Positions 12,901 to 24,600 of a stretch of 64,000 nucleotides of DNA are shown piece after piece. The notes under the pieces are model-generated. The model saw nothing but the letters and a program-made list of their open reading frames with translations. It was not told the DNA's origin and ran no database searches. Numbering within the stretch: the stretch's first letter is position 1; each line of letters starts with the position of its first letter. The position numbers and the translations under genes were made by a program. Location: assembly GCF_037325665.1 (NCBI RefSeq), contig NC_090250.1, positions 1,805,290-1,869,289 of the forward strand. The letters are read 5' to 3'. Source of the stretch: Littorina saxatilis. Lineage: Eukaryota > Mollusca > Gastropoda > Littorinimorpha > Littorinidae.

Positions 12901-15900
12901 GAGACTGTTGCCGAGGCACTTGTGGACATTTTCAGCAGAATTGGGGTTCCTGAAGAGATCCTCACAGACCTGGGGACACAGTTTGTCTCTGAATGCATGG
13001 AAGAGGTCAACAGGCTGCTGAGCATTCGTCACTTGACTACGACACCCTATCACCCGATGTGCAATGGGCTGGTCGAAAAATTCAATGCGACGCTGAAGTC
13101 CACGCTGAAGAAACTATGCAGTGAGCAGCCAAGGCAGTGGCATCGCTACATCAATGCCTTGCTATTTGCATACAGGGAGGTGCCACAGGAGTCCACTGGA
13201 TTCTCCCCGTTCGAGCTGATGTACGGGCGGACCGTGAGAGGCCCGATGCAGATACTAAAGGAATTGTGGACGAAAGATGTGGACACACCTGAAGTGAAGA
13301 ACAGTTACCAGTACGTGTTCGAGTTGCGAGAGAAACTGGAGGAGACTCTCGAGATTGCGAGAGAAAACTTGAGAAAGTCTCAGGATAGCGGAAAGCACTA
13401 CTACGACCGCAAAGCCGTAAACAGGAAGTTTACACCAGGTAACAAAGTGCTGATACTGCTTCCCACTGATCACAACAAACTACTGATGCAGTGGAAAGGC
13501 CCATACGAGGTTGAGGCCGTGGTAGGGATCAACGGCTACAAGGTGAATGTCGGCAAGAAGTCCAAGATCTACCACGCTAACCTCCTGAAACTGTATGTGG
13601 AGAGACCTCCGGAAGCAGTACAGGTCGCAGCAAGTGTGGAAGAACCAGCCGAACTAGACGAGTTCGACGGCGAGGAACTACTGGAGTTGGGAGACCTCCA
13701 CAAGAAAGAGGGAGTGGATGACGTCAAGTTAGGACCTGACCTGACAGAAGATCAGCAGAAGGAGCTGCATGATTTTATGGGCGACTTCACCCATAGGTTC
13801 TCTGATGTTCCAGGCTCTACGTCCTTGGTCGAACATGAAGTCCACCTCACATCTGACGTTCCTGTTCGCTCGAAACCATACCCTATCCCGTTTCAGGCTC
13901 GGGAATCCTTGAAGAAGGACATCGACAGCATGTTGAAGATGGGGGTCATCCGTGAGTCATCATCCCCTTACTCATCTCCCGTTGTTGTTGTCAAGAAGAA
14001 AGACGGTACAAACAGGGTATGCATTGACTTCAGGAAAGTGAATAAGATCACCGTGTTTGACCCTGAACCAATGCCGACGGCGGCTGATCTGTTCCGAAGG
14101 TTGACTGGCAGTAAGATCTTCTCAAAGATCGATCTCAGCAAGGGATATTGGCAGATTCCTGTGCGCGAAGAGGACATACCAAAGACTGCCTTTGCAACTC
14201 CAGACGGAACGTATGAGTGCCTGCGGATGCCTTTTGGCATGGTGAACAGTGGTGCTACCCTGAAGAGGGGAATGCGAAAAATGCTCAAAGGAATGAAGAA
14301 TGTTGTGTACTACTGGGATGATCTGCTAGTCCACACGGAGACCTTTGAGGAGCATCTGGAGACTTTGAGGGAACTGTTTTCCCGCCTGACAAAAGCTAAT
14401 CTGACCGTGAGACCCAGCAAGTGCATTTTGGGGACCGACAACGTTGACTTCATAGGTCATTCACTGAAGGAAGGTCAAAAGGGGCTTTTGTTGGAAAACG
14501 TCACCAAGATCCTCAATGCGCCACGTCCTGAAACCAAGAAGCAGGTGCGATCCTTCCTTGGATTGGCTGGGTACTACAGAGAGTTCATTCCAAACTTCGC
14601 CGCCATAACGGCGCCTTTGTCGGACATGACCCGAAAAGGATGCCCCAACCGAATACTCTGGGGACCAGCTCAGGAGAAGGCATATCAGACTGTGCGCGAC
14701 CTGATGTCACGAGACCCGGTGCTACGCCTTCCTGATACCGCCAAAGAGTTCATCTTGCGTACAGACGCATCGGACGAAGGGATCGGCGCCATGCTGATGC
14801 AAGAGCATGGAGGTAAACCGTTTCCGGTCAGCTATGCCAGCAAGAAGCTGTCAGGAGCCGAGAAGAACTACTCGACCATGGAGAAAGAGTGTTTAGCCAT
14901 CGTGTGGGGAATCAAGAAATTTGAACTCTACCTCCAAGGGGTGAAATTCGTGCTTCAGACTGATCACAAACCCCTCACCTACCTGAACTCTGCAAAGTTT
15001 GTGAATAATCGTATCATGAGGTGGGTGATGTACTTGCAGAACTTTGATATGCGAGTGGAATCGATCAAGGGTTCAGACAATGTTGGAGCAGATTTTCTCA
15101 GCCGAGTATGTGAGTAAAACTGTGTTCATTCTCCAACAGACTAATGTACATACCTGGATTTCAATCTGTTATGTATACATAATATGTGTACAGGTAGCGT
15201 TTCAATGATTGAAAGAAATTAGGTAAATTTCTTCTGGTGTTGGGGGTAATGTTAGGAAACGCTACCGTTGCTGAGCTTTGGTTCGGTTTTGTGTGTTGCA
15301 TGTAGTTGACTTATTTGTACTTTGTGGGAAAGTACCGATATTATATTTTGTAAACACAATATTTATGCTTGGACGAGAATGCAGGTGAACTTTCTAGTCC
15401 TGTCAAAACAAGTTGTTTATCACGCTGTTTGTAGTGTGAGTTCGTGGCGTTCGTTCGGATTAAGTGCGTCGGTGCTTTTGATGTGCGTCACAGAGAGAAT
15501 GTTGCTAGTTTAGTCCATGCACGACTCGTATAATGTAGTTGTATCGTGTTCGGTCTGGAATATTCTCGAGATTGAGTATTTACTATATATGCCAGCGCGA
15601 TTTGAATGTTAAAAAAGCTTCTATTTGAGTTCTGCTACGTTGTGCAGTTGTATGTATTGAATGCTGAATAAATCCTCGAACTCAATTTGACGAGTTGTTT
15701 TCTGTTGCTGCGAAGACGGGCGACGTAGAATAAAAGAACACAACTATACGACGTTTGAGAACTTGTGGCAATCTCAAGTGTCGTGTAACACACGCTCAGA
15801 AAGTTAAAACAAAGAGAGGTACAGAAAAGCGTGCTATCCTTCTTAGCGCAACTACTACCCCGCTCTTCTTGTCAATTTCACTGCCTTTGCCATGAGCGCT

Positions 15901-17824
15901 GGACTGACGATGCTACGAGTATACGGTCTTGCTGAAAAATGGCATTGCGTTCAGTTTCATTCTGTGAGTTCGACAGCTACTTGACTAAATATTGTATTTT
16001 CGCCTTACGCGACTTGTTTTCTTTCTTTTTATCTTGTAGAGGCAAAGAACAGCCAAAATGTATGTTAATAAAATATAAAATACACATGTTCTCTATCAAC
16101 CATCCAAACAAACAAATAAATATTAAAAAAAAAAAGATTTACTTCTAAAAGATTTTCCGGTTTTAACAGTTTTCAAAAACCGGACTTCCTGTGAGAACCG
16201 GAAAGGTGTTATTTGAAGTCTTATATCGCGCACGTATCTCCAGACTCGACTCAAGGCGCAGGGATAGATCTATTTATGCCGTGTGAGATGGAATATTTTA
16301 CACAATACATCACGCATTCACATCAGCAAGCAGCCATTTCGGCGCATATCCTACTTTTCACGGCCTATTATTCCAAGTCACACGGGTATTTTGGTGGACA
16401 TTTTTTATCTATGCCTATACAATTTTGCCAGGAAAGACCCTTTTGTCAATCGTGGGATCTTTAACGTGCACACCCCAATGTAGTGTACACGAAGGGACCT
16501 CGGTTTTTCGTCTCATCCGAAAGACTAGCACTTGAACCCACCACCTAAGTTAGGAAAGGGGGGAGAAAATTGCTAACGCCCTGACCCAGGGTCGAACTCG
16601 CAACCTCTCGCTTCCGAGCGCAAGTGCGTTACCACTCGGCCACCCAGTCCTCAGGTGTTAGCCCTGCTTTTTGGCCTGGAGAAGTGTCAGCCTTGCTTTC
16701 TGAACCCCTACGTCCTCTAGTTTCAAAGCACTTTTCTGTGAAATACTCCTTCAAATCTAAATAAGTAGAAATACAGGTGATAGTTACCAAGTCTAACTTA
16801 CTAGTCTAACACGATCGCTCTACTTGTTGTAAACAACCTGTAAGTATAACCTGTAAGTATCAGGGGTGGGACTCTTGTGATGAAAAAAGAGGAAATCCTT
16901 TATTCTAGGGGGTTTGGGGGCATGCTCCCCCGATTTTTTTTTAAATGGTACATTAAAATCTGTGCAATCTGGTGCATTTTGAGACTAAAATTCAACTCGT
17001 TTGGATCAGGTAAAAAAGACATTCTCACCCCCCAAAAAAACCACTTTCACACAACAATGGTAACATTGTAATGGTGCATATTTACGTAATGAACCATGTA
17101 TCCATAATCCAATACTGGCAATAGTATGATCCAAGTGACGCCCCAATGCATTGAAGCTCAAAATGACTTATCAGGAGTTTTCAGACAGCACAATTTAACT
17201 CTCAAGCCTCCAGTGTTCTGTTCCATCTTCACTTCTCTCCATATCATTCAGTCAACAAGTTATAGATACTGTGATGAATAGGACCCGGAAAAATAGATTA
17301 CTCCATCGGAATTCGTAAGTTGTTTCCGCGGAAAAGTCCCACCACTGAAGTATAACTGTGTCCTTATGAATCAGACTGAAAGACAAAGGCCCCCCCCCCC
17401 ACCCCCCCCAAAAGTGTTTTTTCCCCCTATGACAAGGCCAAACAATTTAGGGTCTGTAAGTTGATCCTTTTAGTTTTGTTTTTATTATTGAAGTTTGTTT
17501 TTAATTTTCACAAGCGTACAGTAAAACCTGCGAGCAAAGGACACCCTTGGGGAGCCTTGCCACTGTCCTTTGTAGCAAGGTGTCCTTTCTTTTGAATATG
17601 AATGCACCGACATTTTTTGGGAAGAAAAAAACCAGCCAAATAGTTTTATTTCATGTGTGTGCATGTAAATTATGTAAATAGAGTGTCTATGCATGTTTAG
17701 TTCTTTCATTTTCTTTCATTACATGTAATAATGCAGCACACACCAAGGAGAGTCATCAGTCACTGATTTTTTTTTGCCACAGTAATTATTAAAACTCAAA
17801 AAGTTTTGAAGCTCTCAAGTTTGT

Positions 17825-17897
<73 letters not shown>

Positions 17898-20800
17898 GAG
17901 AACGGAGAACGAGCGATAGAGCTCAGAGAGAGAACGACTGAGCGAGAGAGAACGGAGAACGAGCGATAGAGAGAGAACGAGCGAGTTAGAGAACGAGCGA
18001 GAGAGAGAGAGAACGACTAAGCGAGAGAGAGAGAGAACGACTGAGCGAGAGAGAGAGAGAGAGAGAACGACTGAGCGAGAGAGAGAGAGAGAGAGAACGA
18101 CTAAGAGAGAGAGAGAGAGAGAGAGAACGACTGAGCGAGAGAGAGAGAACGAGCGAGAGAGGCACCGGATTCCCACTGACTCAGAATTTGTGAACGATCA
18201 GCTTTGATGTTGGAAATTTGCGTTCTTCCACTCAGCTCATCAGCCACTTTTCGAACTGAGAGCCCCTTGTCCAATTTCTTTATCACATCGACTCTTTCTT
18301 CTAAAGTCAGAAATTTCCGTTTTGACAAGATGAGACCACGATCGACGAAGGATGAGACGAAGATGCATCACAGTACAGAAAGTAGAAACCCCAACTTGTT
18401 TTTGTTTGTGAGTTCAGTTCAATTCACGGCATCGACCAATGAGCGTGCACCATACAAAAATCAATCTTTCAAGTGCTGTCGTTGGCTTACAAAATAAGCT
18501 TCTCGCGCGTTCACATCGCCAGCGAGATTGTATTTGCAGAACCAAGATGGCGGACCGTTGTTGACAGGTAACGAACCAAATCGGGACCAAAAAAGAGTGT
18601 CCGCGTCCGCGCCTTTGAGGTGTTCGCTCTTTAAAGGTGTTTTTAAGTGTAAAATACATCCGTCCTCACTTGAAGTGTCCGTTATGCAAAGGTGTCCGCC
18701 GAATTAAGGGTCCGCTGGATGCAGGTTTTACTGTACTTGTCTTTTTATTTTTTTATTGGCTGGACACTGTGCGAACTGTGTTCCCCAGATCACGGAGAAG
18801 ATGAACTTTTCTTGCAAAGTCTGCAAACTTTAAATTTTGTCCCTTTTACCAACATTTTTGTTTGGGTCAAAAAAGTCGTGGGGTTGGAAGGAAAAGATAG
18901 GGTAGGTCAGGAAATTGGAGACAAGCAATTTGTGTGGGGGTTGTGGATATGGTAATGGTAACAGGCTGAAGCAAGATTGCACCTGCTGGTATCTACCATC
19001 AAATACACAAGATGCCAGAGATTAACAAGAACAAGAAACAAAGTCCATGTTTCTCATTCCCCGCCTGACCACAGTTTATTTGTTTTCGACCCCACAACTT
19101 TTTTCGTGAGCAGATTTACAAGGACAGTTACTGTTCTCTGACATCCAGGGGACACAGCTCATGTGATGTCCTGCCAATAAAAATATCAATGCATCTGTGT
19201 AAATGAAAAATTCAATAACAAAAATATAAATCAATAGAAAGCAACCGTCCTTCCGACCTAAATTTCTTTTGCCTAGTCGTCAAAAATAACAGACCTACGA
19301 ACTTCAATTTTGTGTGCCTTATCAAAAACTTTCTTTCTTTCTTTATTTGGTGTTTAACAAGGGTTAAAGGAGAAACAGAATCCGTTAGTCGCCTCATACG
19401 ACATGCCCAAATAAGGATGTGGAAAAGAAGACTTTTGGTAAGTGAAATAAAGGTGATGGATCCAGTCAGGTAGAAATAAGACAAGAAAAGAATTGGAAAA
19501 CTGCAGGGAATAGTAGGGAGAGTTTTCTTGGAAGGAAATATAGGTGAAAGGACTGGTAAGGCAGAAATAAGACAAAAGAAGAGAAGAAACAGAACCGTTA
19601 GTCGCCTCTTACGACATGCTGGGTAGCATCGGGTAAATTCTTTCTAGTCCCAACCAATATGGGACTCCCCCTACAGACATGAGACCAGCAAATGTTCAAA
19701 AAGTAGGAAAGTGAGCCGGGGCTTAGGCCCCTGGTGGGGTCCAGGGGCAACGCCCCCGGTAGGGGGTTCAGGAGGGCTTCGCCCCCCTGACGGAAAATGA
19801 ATGTTAGAATTATAAAGGCCATTTTGGGGCCTCTCCTGATAGCAAAAAAATGAGATCATGCCTTTTTAAAAAGCTATAAAACCCAAAAGAATAATATGTT
19901 TTAGCATTTTAAACAAAAGTGTGATTTATAACAATCACACACACACAAAACTTTCCCCTTATTTTTTCAGTTGCTAATGAAAGATGAAACACCCGACTAC
20001 GTTCTCATCAACTAATTTCGGTGGTGCACTCGCCCTATCGCAAAAAGAAACAAGAAGAGCAAACGCTCGATCGCGTCACTTTCGCAGTTCTGAATATTAT
20101 ATGAGGCATCAGATGGACAGGAAGAAATTGCTATTCACAACACAATGCATACCTGAAGCATACCTGTGACCTTGAAAAAGGTCAAAGGTCACCAAAGCAG
20201 ACGTCAAAGTGTAGAGGTCACTGGGAGTCACGTTCACATAAAATTTGAGCCCGGTCACTTTTATAGTTTCCGAGAAAAGCCCAACGTTAAGTTGTGTGTT
20301 GCCGAACAGAAAAGGCTAGTTATCTCCCTTGTTTTTCTGATAACGTTCGTAAAAGGCTACAGATGTAAATACTTTGATGTAAAGAATAATCCTACAAAGT
20401 TTCAATCACATCCGATGAACTTTGTCAAAGATATAAAATGTCTAATTTTTCCTTTGACGCTGACCTGTGACCTTGAAAAAGGTCAAAGGTCAATGAAACC
20501 ATCGTTAAAGTGTAGAGGTCATTGGAGGTCACGACTAAACAAAATATGAGCCCGATCGCTTTGATAGTTTCCGAGAAAAGTCCAACGTTAAGGTGGTGTC
20601 TACGGCCGGCCGGCCGGACAGACTAACACTGACCAATTACATAGAGTCACATTTTCTCAAGTGACTCAAAAAATGACAAAAGTTCGCTTGCATTTATTTT
20701 ATAGAATTCTCGCGACCTGGCGAAAAAAATGTCGATGCACCTCTAGCCCTATGTATCTGCTAGTGGTACCGGTCAGTATCCTCCACAACCAACCACTCAA

Positions 20801-21591
20801 AACGACGTACTTTGCCGTAACCTGACCCTGGGGTCCGGAGCCAAATCGCCGACCAGATTTTTGAGTGGGCGTGGTTTGCAGCGAGAGTTATCTTTTCCTA
20901 GCTTGCCCCATGCATAGATGCTACTCACACCAAGTCCGTATTTCACCACGCAGTGGCCGTTGGCGCACCATGTGCACACGGCCTGACCGGGAATGGATAT
21001 CTTGGCGATACTGTCGCCAATGAGCTGGCGCCTTTCTTTCTTGTTGATAGTGACAGTCACTTCTTCTGACAGCCAGTTGGCTTTCCACTTGTTTTTCACA
21101 CTTTGGTCGTCGATCGACAAAACAATACGGAATCCAGACGCCATGATGCTACCTTTTTCACCTTCGGCGTTTGGAGATCGGCAGCCAATCAAAACAACCC
21201 ACAAACCGCCATCGGTGAATAATTAAGCCCCGGCAATAATCGTCGGAGATCGACAGCCAATCCATGGGTGGGAGCCCAAAATTGTTCCAAGACTGAACTT
21301 TTTTTAAGGCCGGGGTCCAGGGGCCGCCAAGGCCCCGGCGGGGTCCAGGGGCAGCGCCCTGGTGGGGGGTCCAGGGGGGCGAAGGCCCCCGGCCGAAAAC
21401 GAATTTTATGAATTTAAAAGGGTTTCTCTGGCCTCTCCTGAGTTTAATTCTGATAAATAAGAACCTTGTTGGAGATACAAAAAGTAACAAAAACTAAAAA
21501 TTTTAGGGACCTGGCAAGCATTAGAAACAACAAAAAGTGCACTATCAGTCCATTTGGCATAACACAGTATGAGATGACTATCAATGAGGGC

Positions 21592-21625
<34 letters not shown>

Positions 21626-24600
21626 TCAAAATTTCTCTGAGACGGAAATCCGTCTGAGACGGAGGAACTCCCACCCATGCCAATCAAACGCGACCCATGA
21701 TACTGCTATGTGTTCACGCGAGTGCTGGGGTGCGAATGCACTGACTTCAGACAGCTTCAGCTGAACGGTTCATACGGTTCTGAACTTATGGGTTCACGCG
21801 AGTGCTGGGGTGCGAATGCACTGACTTCAGACGCAGACAGCTTCAGCTGAACGGTTCATACCACCACCCCCCTCCCCCCTTTTTTCTCAACGAATTTGCA
21901 TCGATCTCAAGAATGGTCTGTGAGCTAAGGAAAATATCGGAATTCCGATAAAAATCGGACCAGTCCCATGTCTGCCCCTAACCCGCGGGGGGTCTTATCA
22001 AAAACAAACAACCATTTACATGTATATATTATTTGGGGGGAGGGGGCCGAAGCAAGAAGCTACCTGATCTGGAGACCAGTTCGATGTCATTGCCCTCGAT
22101 GAGGAACTCGTCCTTGTTGGCGGACGCCTTGCAGGTGACGCCGGGCAGCATCGCAACACGTCGCGTGAACTTCTCACCCAGGAAGTTGCGCACCTCCACG
22201 ACTGTGTTGTTCTCAGTGATCACCACGTTGATGGGGAAATGGGCGTAGACAGCGCGCATCTTGTACATGAAACCCTGTAGACCACCACACACATTTCAAG
22301 ATGAAATAGACAAATTCTGACACAATGTTTTCCATTCCAGTTGCAAGTCACGGCTGTTCCGATGGCCCCTTTTTTGCTGCTTTAGCTGGCCAGGCAGACC
22401 GCGCAAAGTATAGCACCGAGCCCTTACCGCTTCCAGCTGCAGGCTGTAACCTAACACCTCAGCCCAGCCCTATCTGAGAACTTTCCCTCTTATTTCCTTC
22501 TTGCGTGCGTGTGTCCGGGGAAGTGCTGTGTGTGTTTTTTCACAATTTGGTGTGTTTAAATCATCTTCGCTCTGGACTGCAAGTTGTGTTTGTGTTCATA
22601 CTCTGGAATTTTGTCTATGAATGGTTGTTCCTTGAAGTGAAAGAGAAATGGGGCACGCTCTCCATTGTGTTTTATTTCTAGGAGGATGTGATTAGGTGTT
22701 GCTTCTCTCTTTCTGAATTTTTTACTCATAATATGACTTGGACATATCAACGATGTGTGGTGTTAAAAAATGTTACCCTGCGTCAACATTCAAGTTTTAA
22801 TTACCTTCAAACTTTGGATATCATTGAGTGAATGGTATTTCTATCCAACAGAAGGAAAATGGGGCTAGCTCTGCCTTGTGTTTTATTTCTATGAGGATGT
22901 TTCTAATCAAGTGTTGTTTCTCTCTTTGATACTAGTACTTATAGTACGATGTGGACATATCTGCGATGTGTGTTGTTATAAAATGTTACCCGGCGGCCAA
23001 ACCCCACTTTCAGTTACCTTCAAACTTTGGATTTTATTGTGTGAATGAAAGTTCTATCACACAGAAGTGAAATTGTGTGTTTTATTTCCTGGACGTTTAA
23101 CCTGCTTGTACTTATTGGCTTGTGTGTCGCTTCCCACATTTCTCGTAGCTGGAGTACTGTGAGTATGGCTTCACAGGCGCATGTAGAAAGCCTTCACTTT
23201 GAGAGACTCCAAGCTCTCTGCAGAATATGTGGAGAAAGATCGAAGAGAAAGTACGACTCTAACCCAGCAAAATTGTGCATAAAGTATGAGTCGGATCTAG
23301 CAAGGTTTTACGGCCTAAACATCGCAGAAGAAACGAATGCCGATTTTTTCTCACGGACTTTCTGTTCCAAATGTTATCATGTGGCGGTATTCGCCAAAAC
23401 GGTCAAGTGTTATCCCCTCAGAAAATAACTTAAAATCATCAGAGAACTGACACTAGTATTGGTTGGAGCAGAGGAGCAGACAATCGAGACCCTCTAAATA
23501 AATTGGTTGTGTGCCAGTGTTTAATACACGGATTCTATCAATTGGATTACCTAACCAGGATGGAGTAGCCTTTGACTTCCCGTACGCGTAGTTAAAGAAT
23601 AACGGAACTCAGCTTTCGGCGAGTCAGTGTTTCATACCAGATGTGTGTGTGTGTGTCTATATTCATGTGACAGATACCGTGGCCTCATTCTTCAATCCTC
23701 TCTCTCTCTCTTCTTTCTCATTCAAACGCACGCACGCACGCAAGAACGTACGCACGTCGCACGCGCGCCCGCACACACACACTGGCACGCACCGCTGACG
23801 CACAAACCACGTACACACACACTGACTGTTGGCAAGCATCTCTTTTTGTTTGTTTCACCCTTGTTTATTGTGTTTTCAGTATTTGTGTTTATTTTATGCT
23901 TGACTTGTCTGTTTTATTTTAATGTTTGCTATCCACATCGTGTGATAAATGTTTCTCCTCTCCGAGTCAGTGTAGTTTCTGCACGCCGTTTTGGTAATCC
24001 TTATTTTTTTAACTGGTGTATTGTGCGCGATTTGCGGATTTGTTTGTATTCCATTCATATGCTGTTGAAGTGTTGTGGGCGTTATTGTCTGTATATGTTA
24101 TGTTGTGTCTATGTACGCCTACAAGAATTTGCATTCGCGCTCTGCCAGTACAAGTCCGAACTTTATTGGGTGTGCCTGTGGTCTGCTGGTAGGCGAGCAC
24201 AGATAATGAACATTCCTCCAGTAAGCCGCCGCTGCTAGGTAGAGTAAAGCGCTTCTTTGGTCTCTGGCAACGTTGAACTGCGCTGATATGCCTCGCAGCA
24301 CAACGCAAACGGCGATGCGCAGACAAAGTCTTTGGTAGTGCGGGCTAACAGTCTGCAAGCAGTGATATCGCGCCGCTGGCTATTTTTACCACTCCCCATC
24401 GCGGGCCTTAAAAACAAGCCAGGAACAGCCGTGAAGTAACCTTTTGTACTTCGAGTCCAGTAACAAAACTTGCTATGTACAAGCAGTACACCCGCCCCCG
24501 AGGTGTAAATAGTTATGCATGGATGGCATGTAAAAAGCGAGTGGCGTCTACAGCGAGGTACACAGTATGCACGAGTGGCGTCTACACGCATGTAAATTTA

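Larger units (their letters stand above)
9593..15790 (+). mobile_element. Ty3/gypsy-family LTR retrotransposon with Gmr1-like domain order
   Basis: 6.2 kb bounded by two 541-bp LTRs that look almost identical, with a 5-bp target duplication (cacgc at 9588-9592 and 15791-15795). Both LTRs run TGTTAGG...GTAACA. A primer-binding-site-like stretch (ttgggggccaagccgg) follows the 5' LTR, and a G-rich run precedes the 3' LTR. One long open frame covers Gag and Pol. The element looks whole, with no break noticed in its reading frame, and is likely young. It sits nested in an F1 element inside the last RPL9 intron. Confidence 0.92.
8949..16016 (+). mobile_element. F1 Helentron-like element, copy 3, split by an LTR element
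   Basis: The left part is 8949-9592 and the right part 15791-16016. The LTR retrotransposon entered at 'cacgc', which is duplicated on both sides. The rest of the body is that of the other F1 copies, including the CRE. Confidence 0.75.
17519..18733 (-). mobile_element. pogo/Tigger-type DNA transposon, internally degraded
   Basis: Ends CAGTAAAACCTGC and GCAGGTTTTACTG form perfect 13-bp inverted repeats with TA on both sides (17517-17518, 18734-18735). The minus strand holds the N-terminal DNA-binding part of a Tigger/CENP-B-like transposase. The rest of the gene is missing, with a long (GA)n run in its place, so this copy cannot make a transposase. Confidence 0.8.

Noticed and set aside
17796-18176. 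Serine/leucine-rich frame of 126 codons
   Set aside because: It is a translation of the (GA)n microsatellite.
23627-24238. 203-codon plus-strand frame
   Set aside because: Composition is cysteine/valine/histidine-rich from TG/AC repeats, with no domain or splice context. It lies in RPL9 intron 2, antisense.
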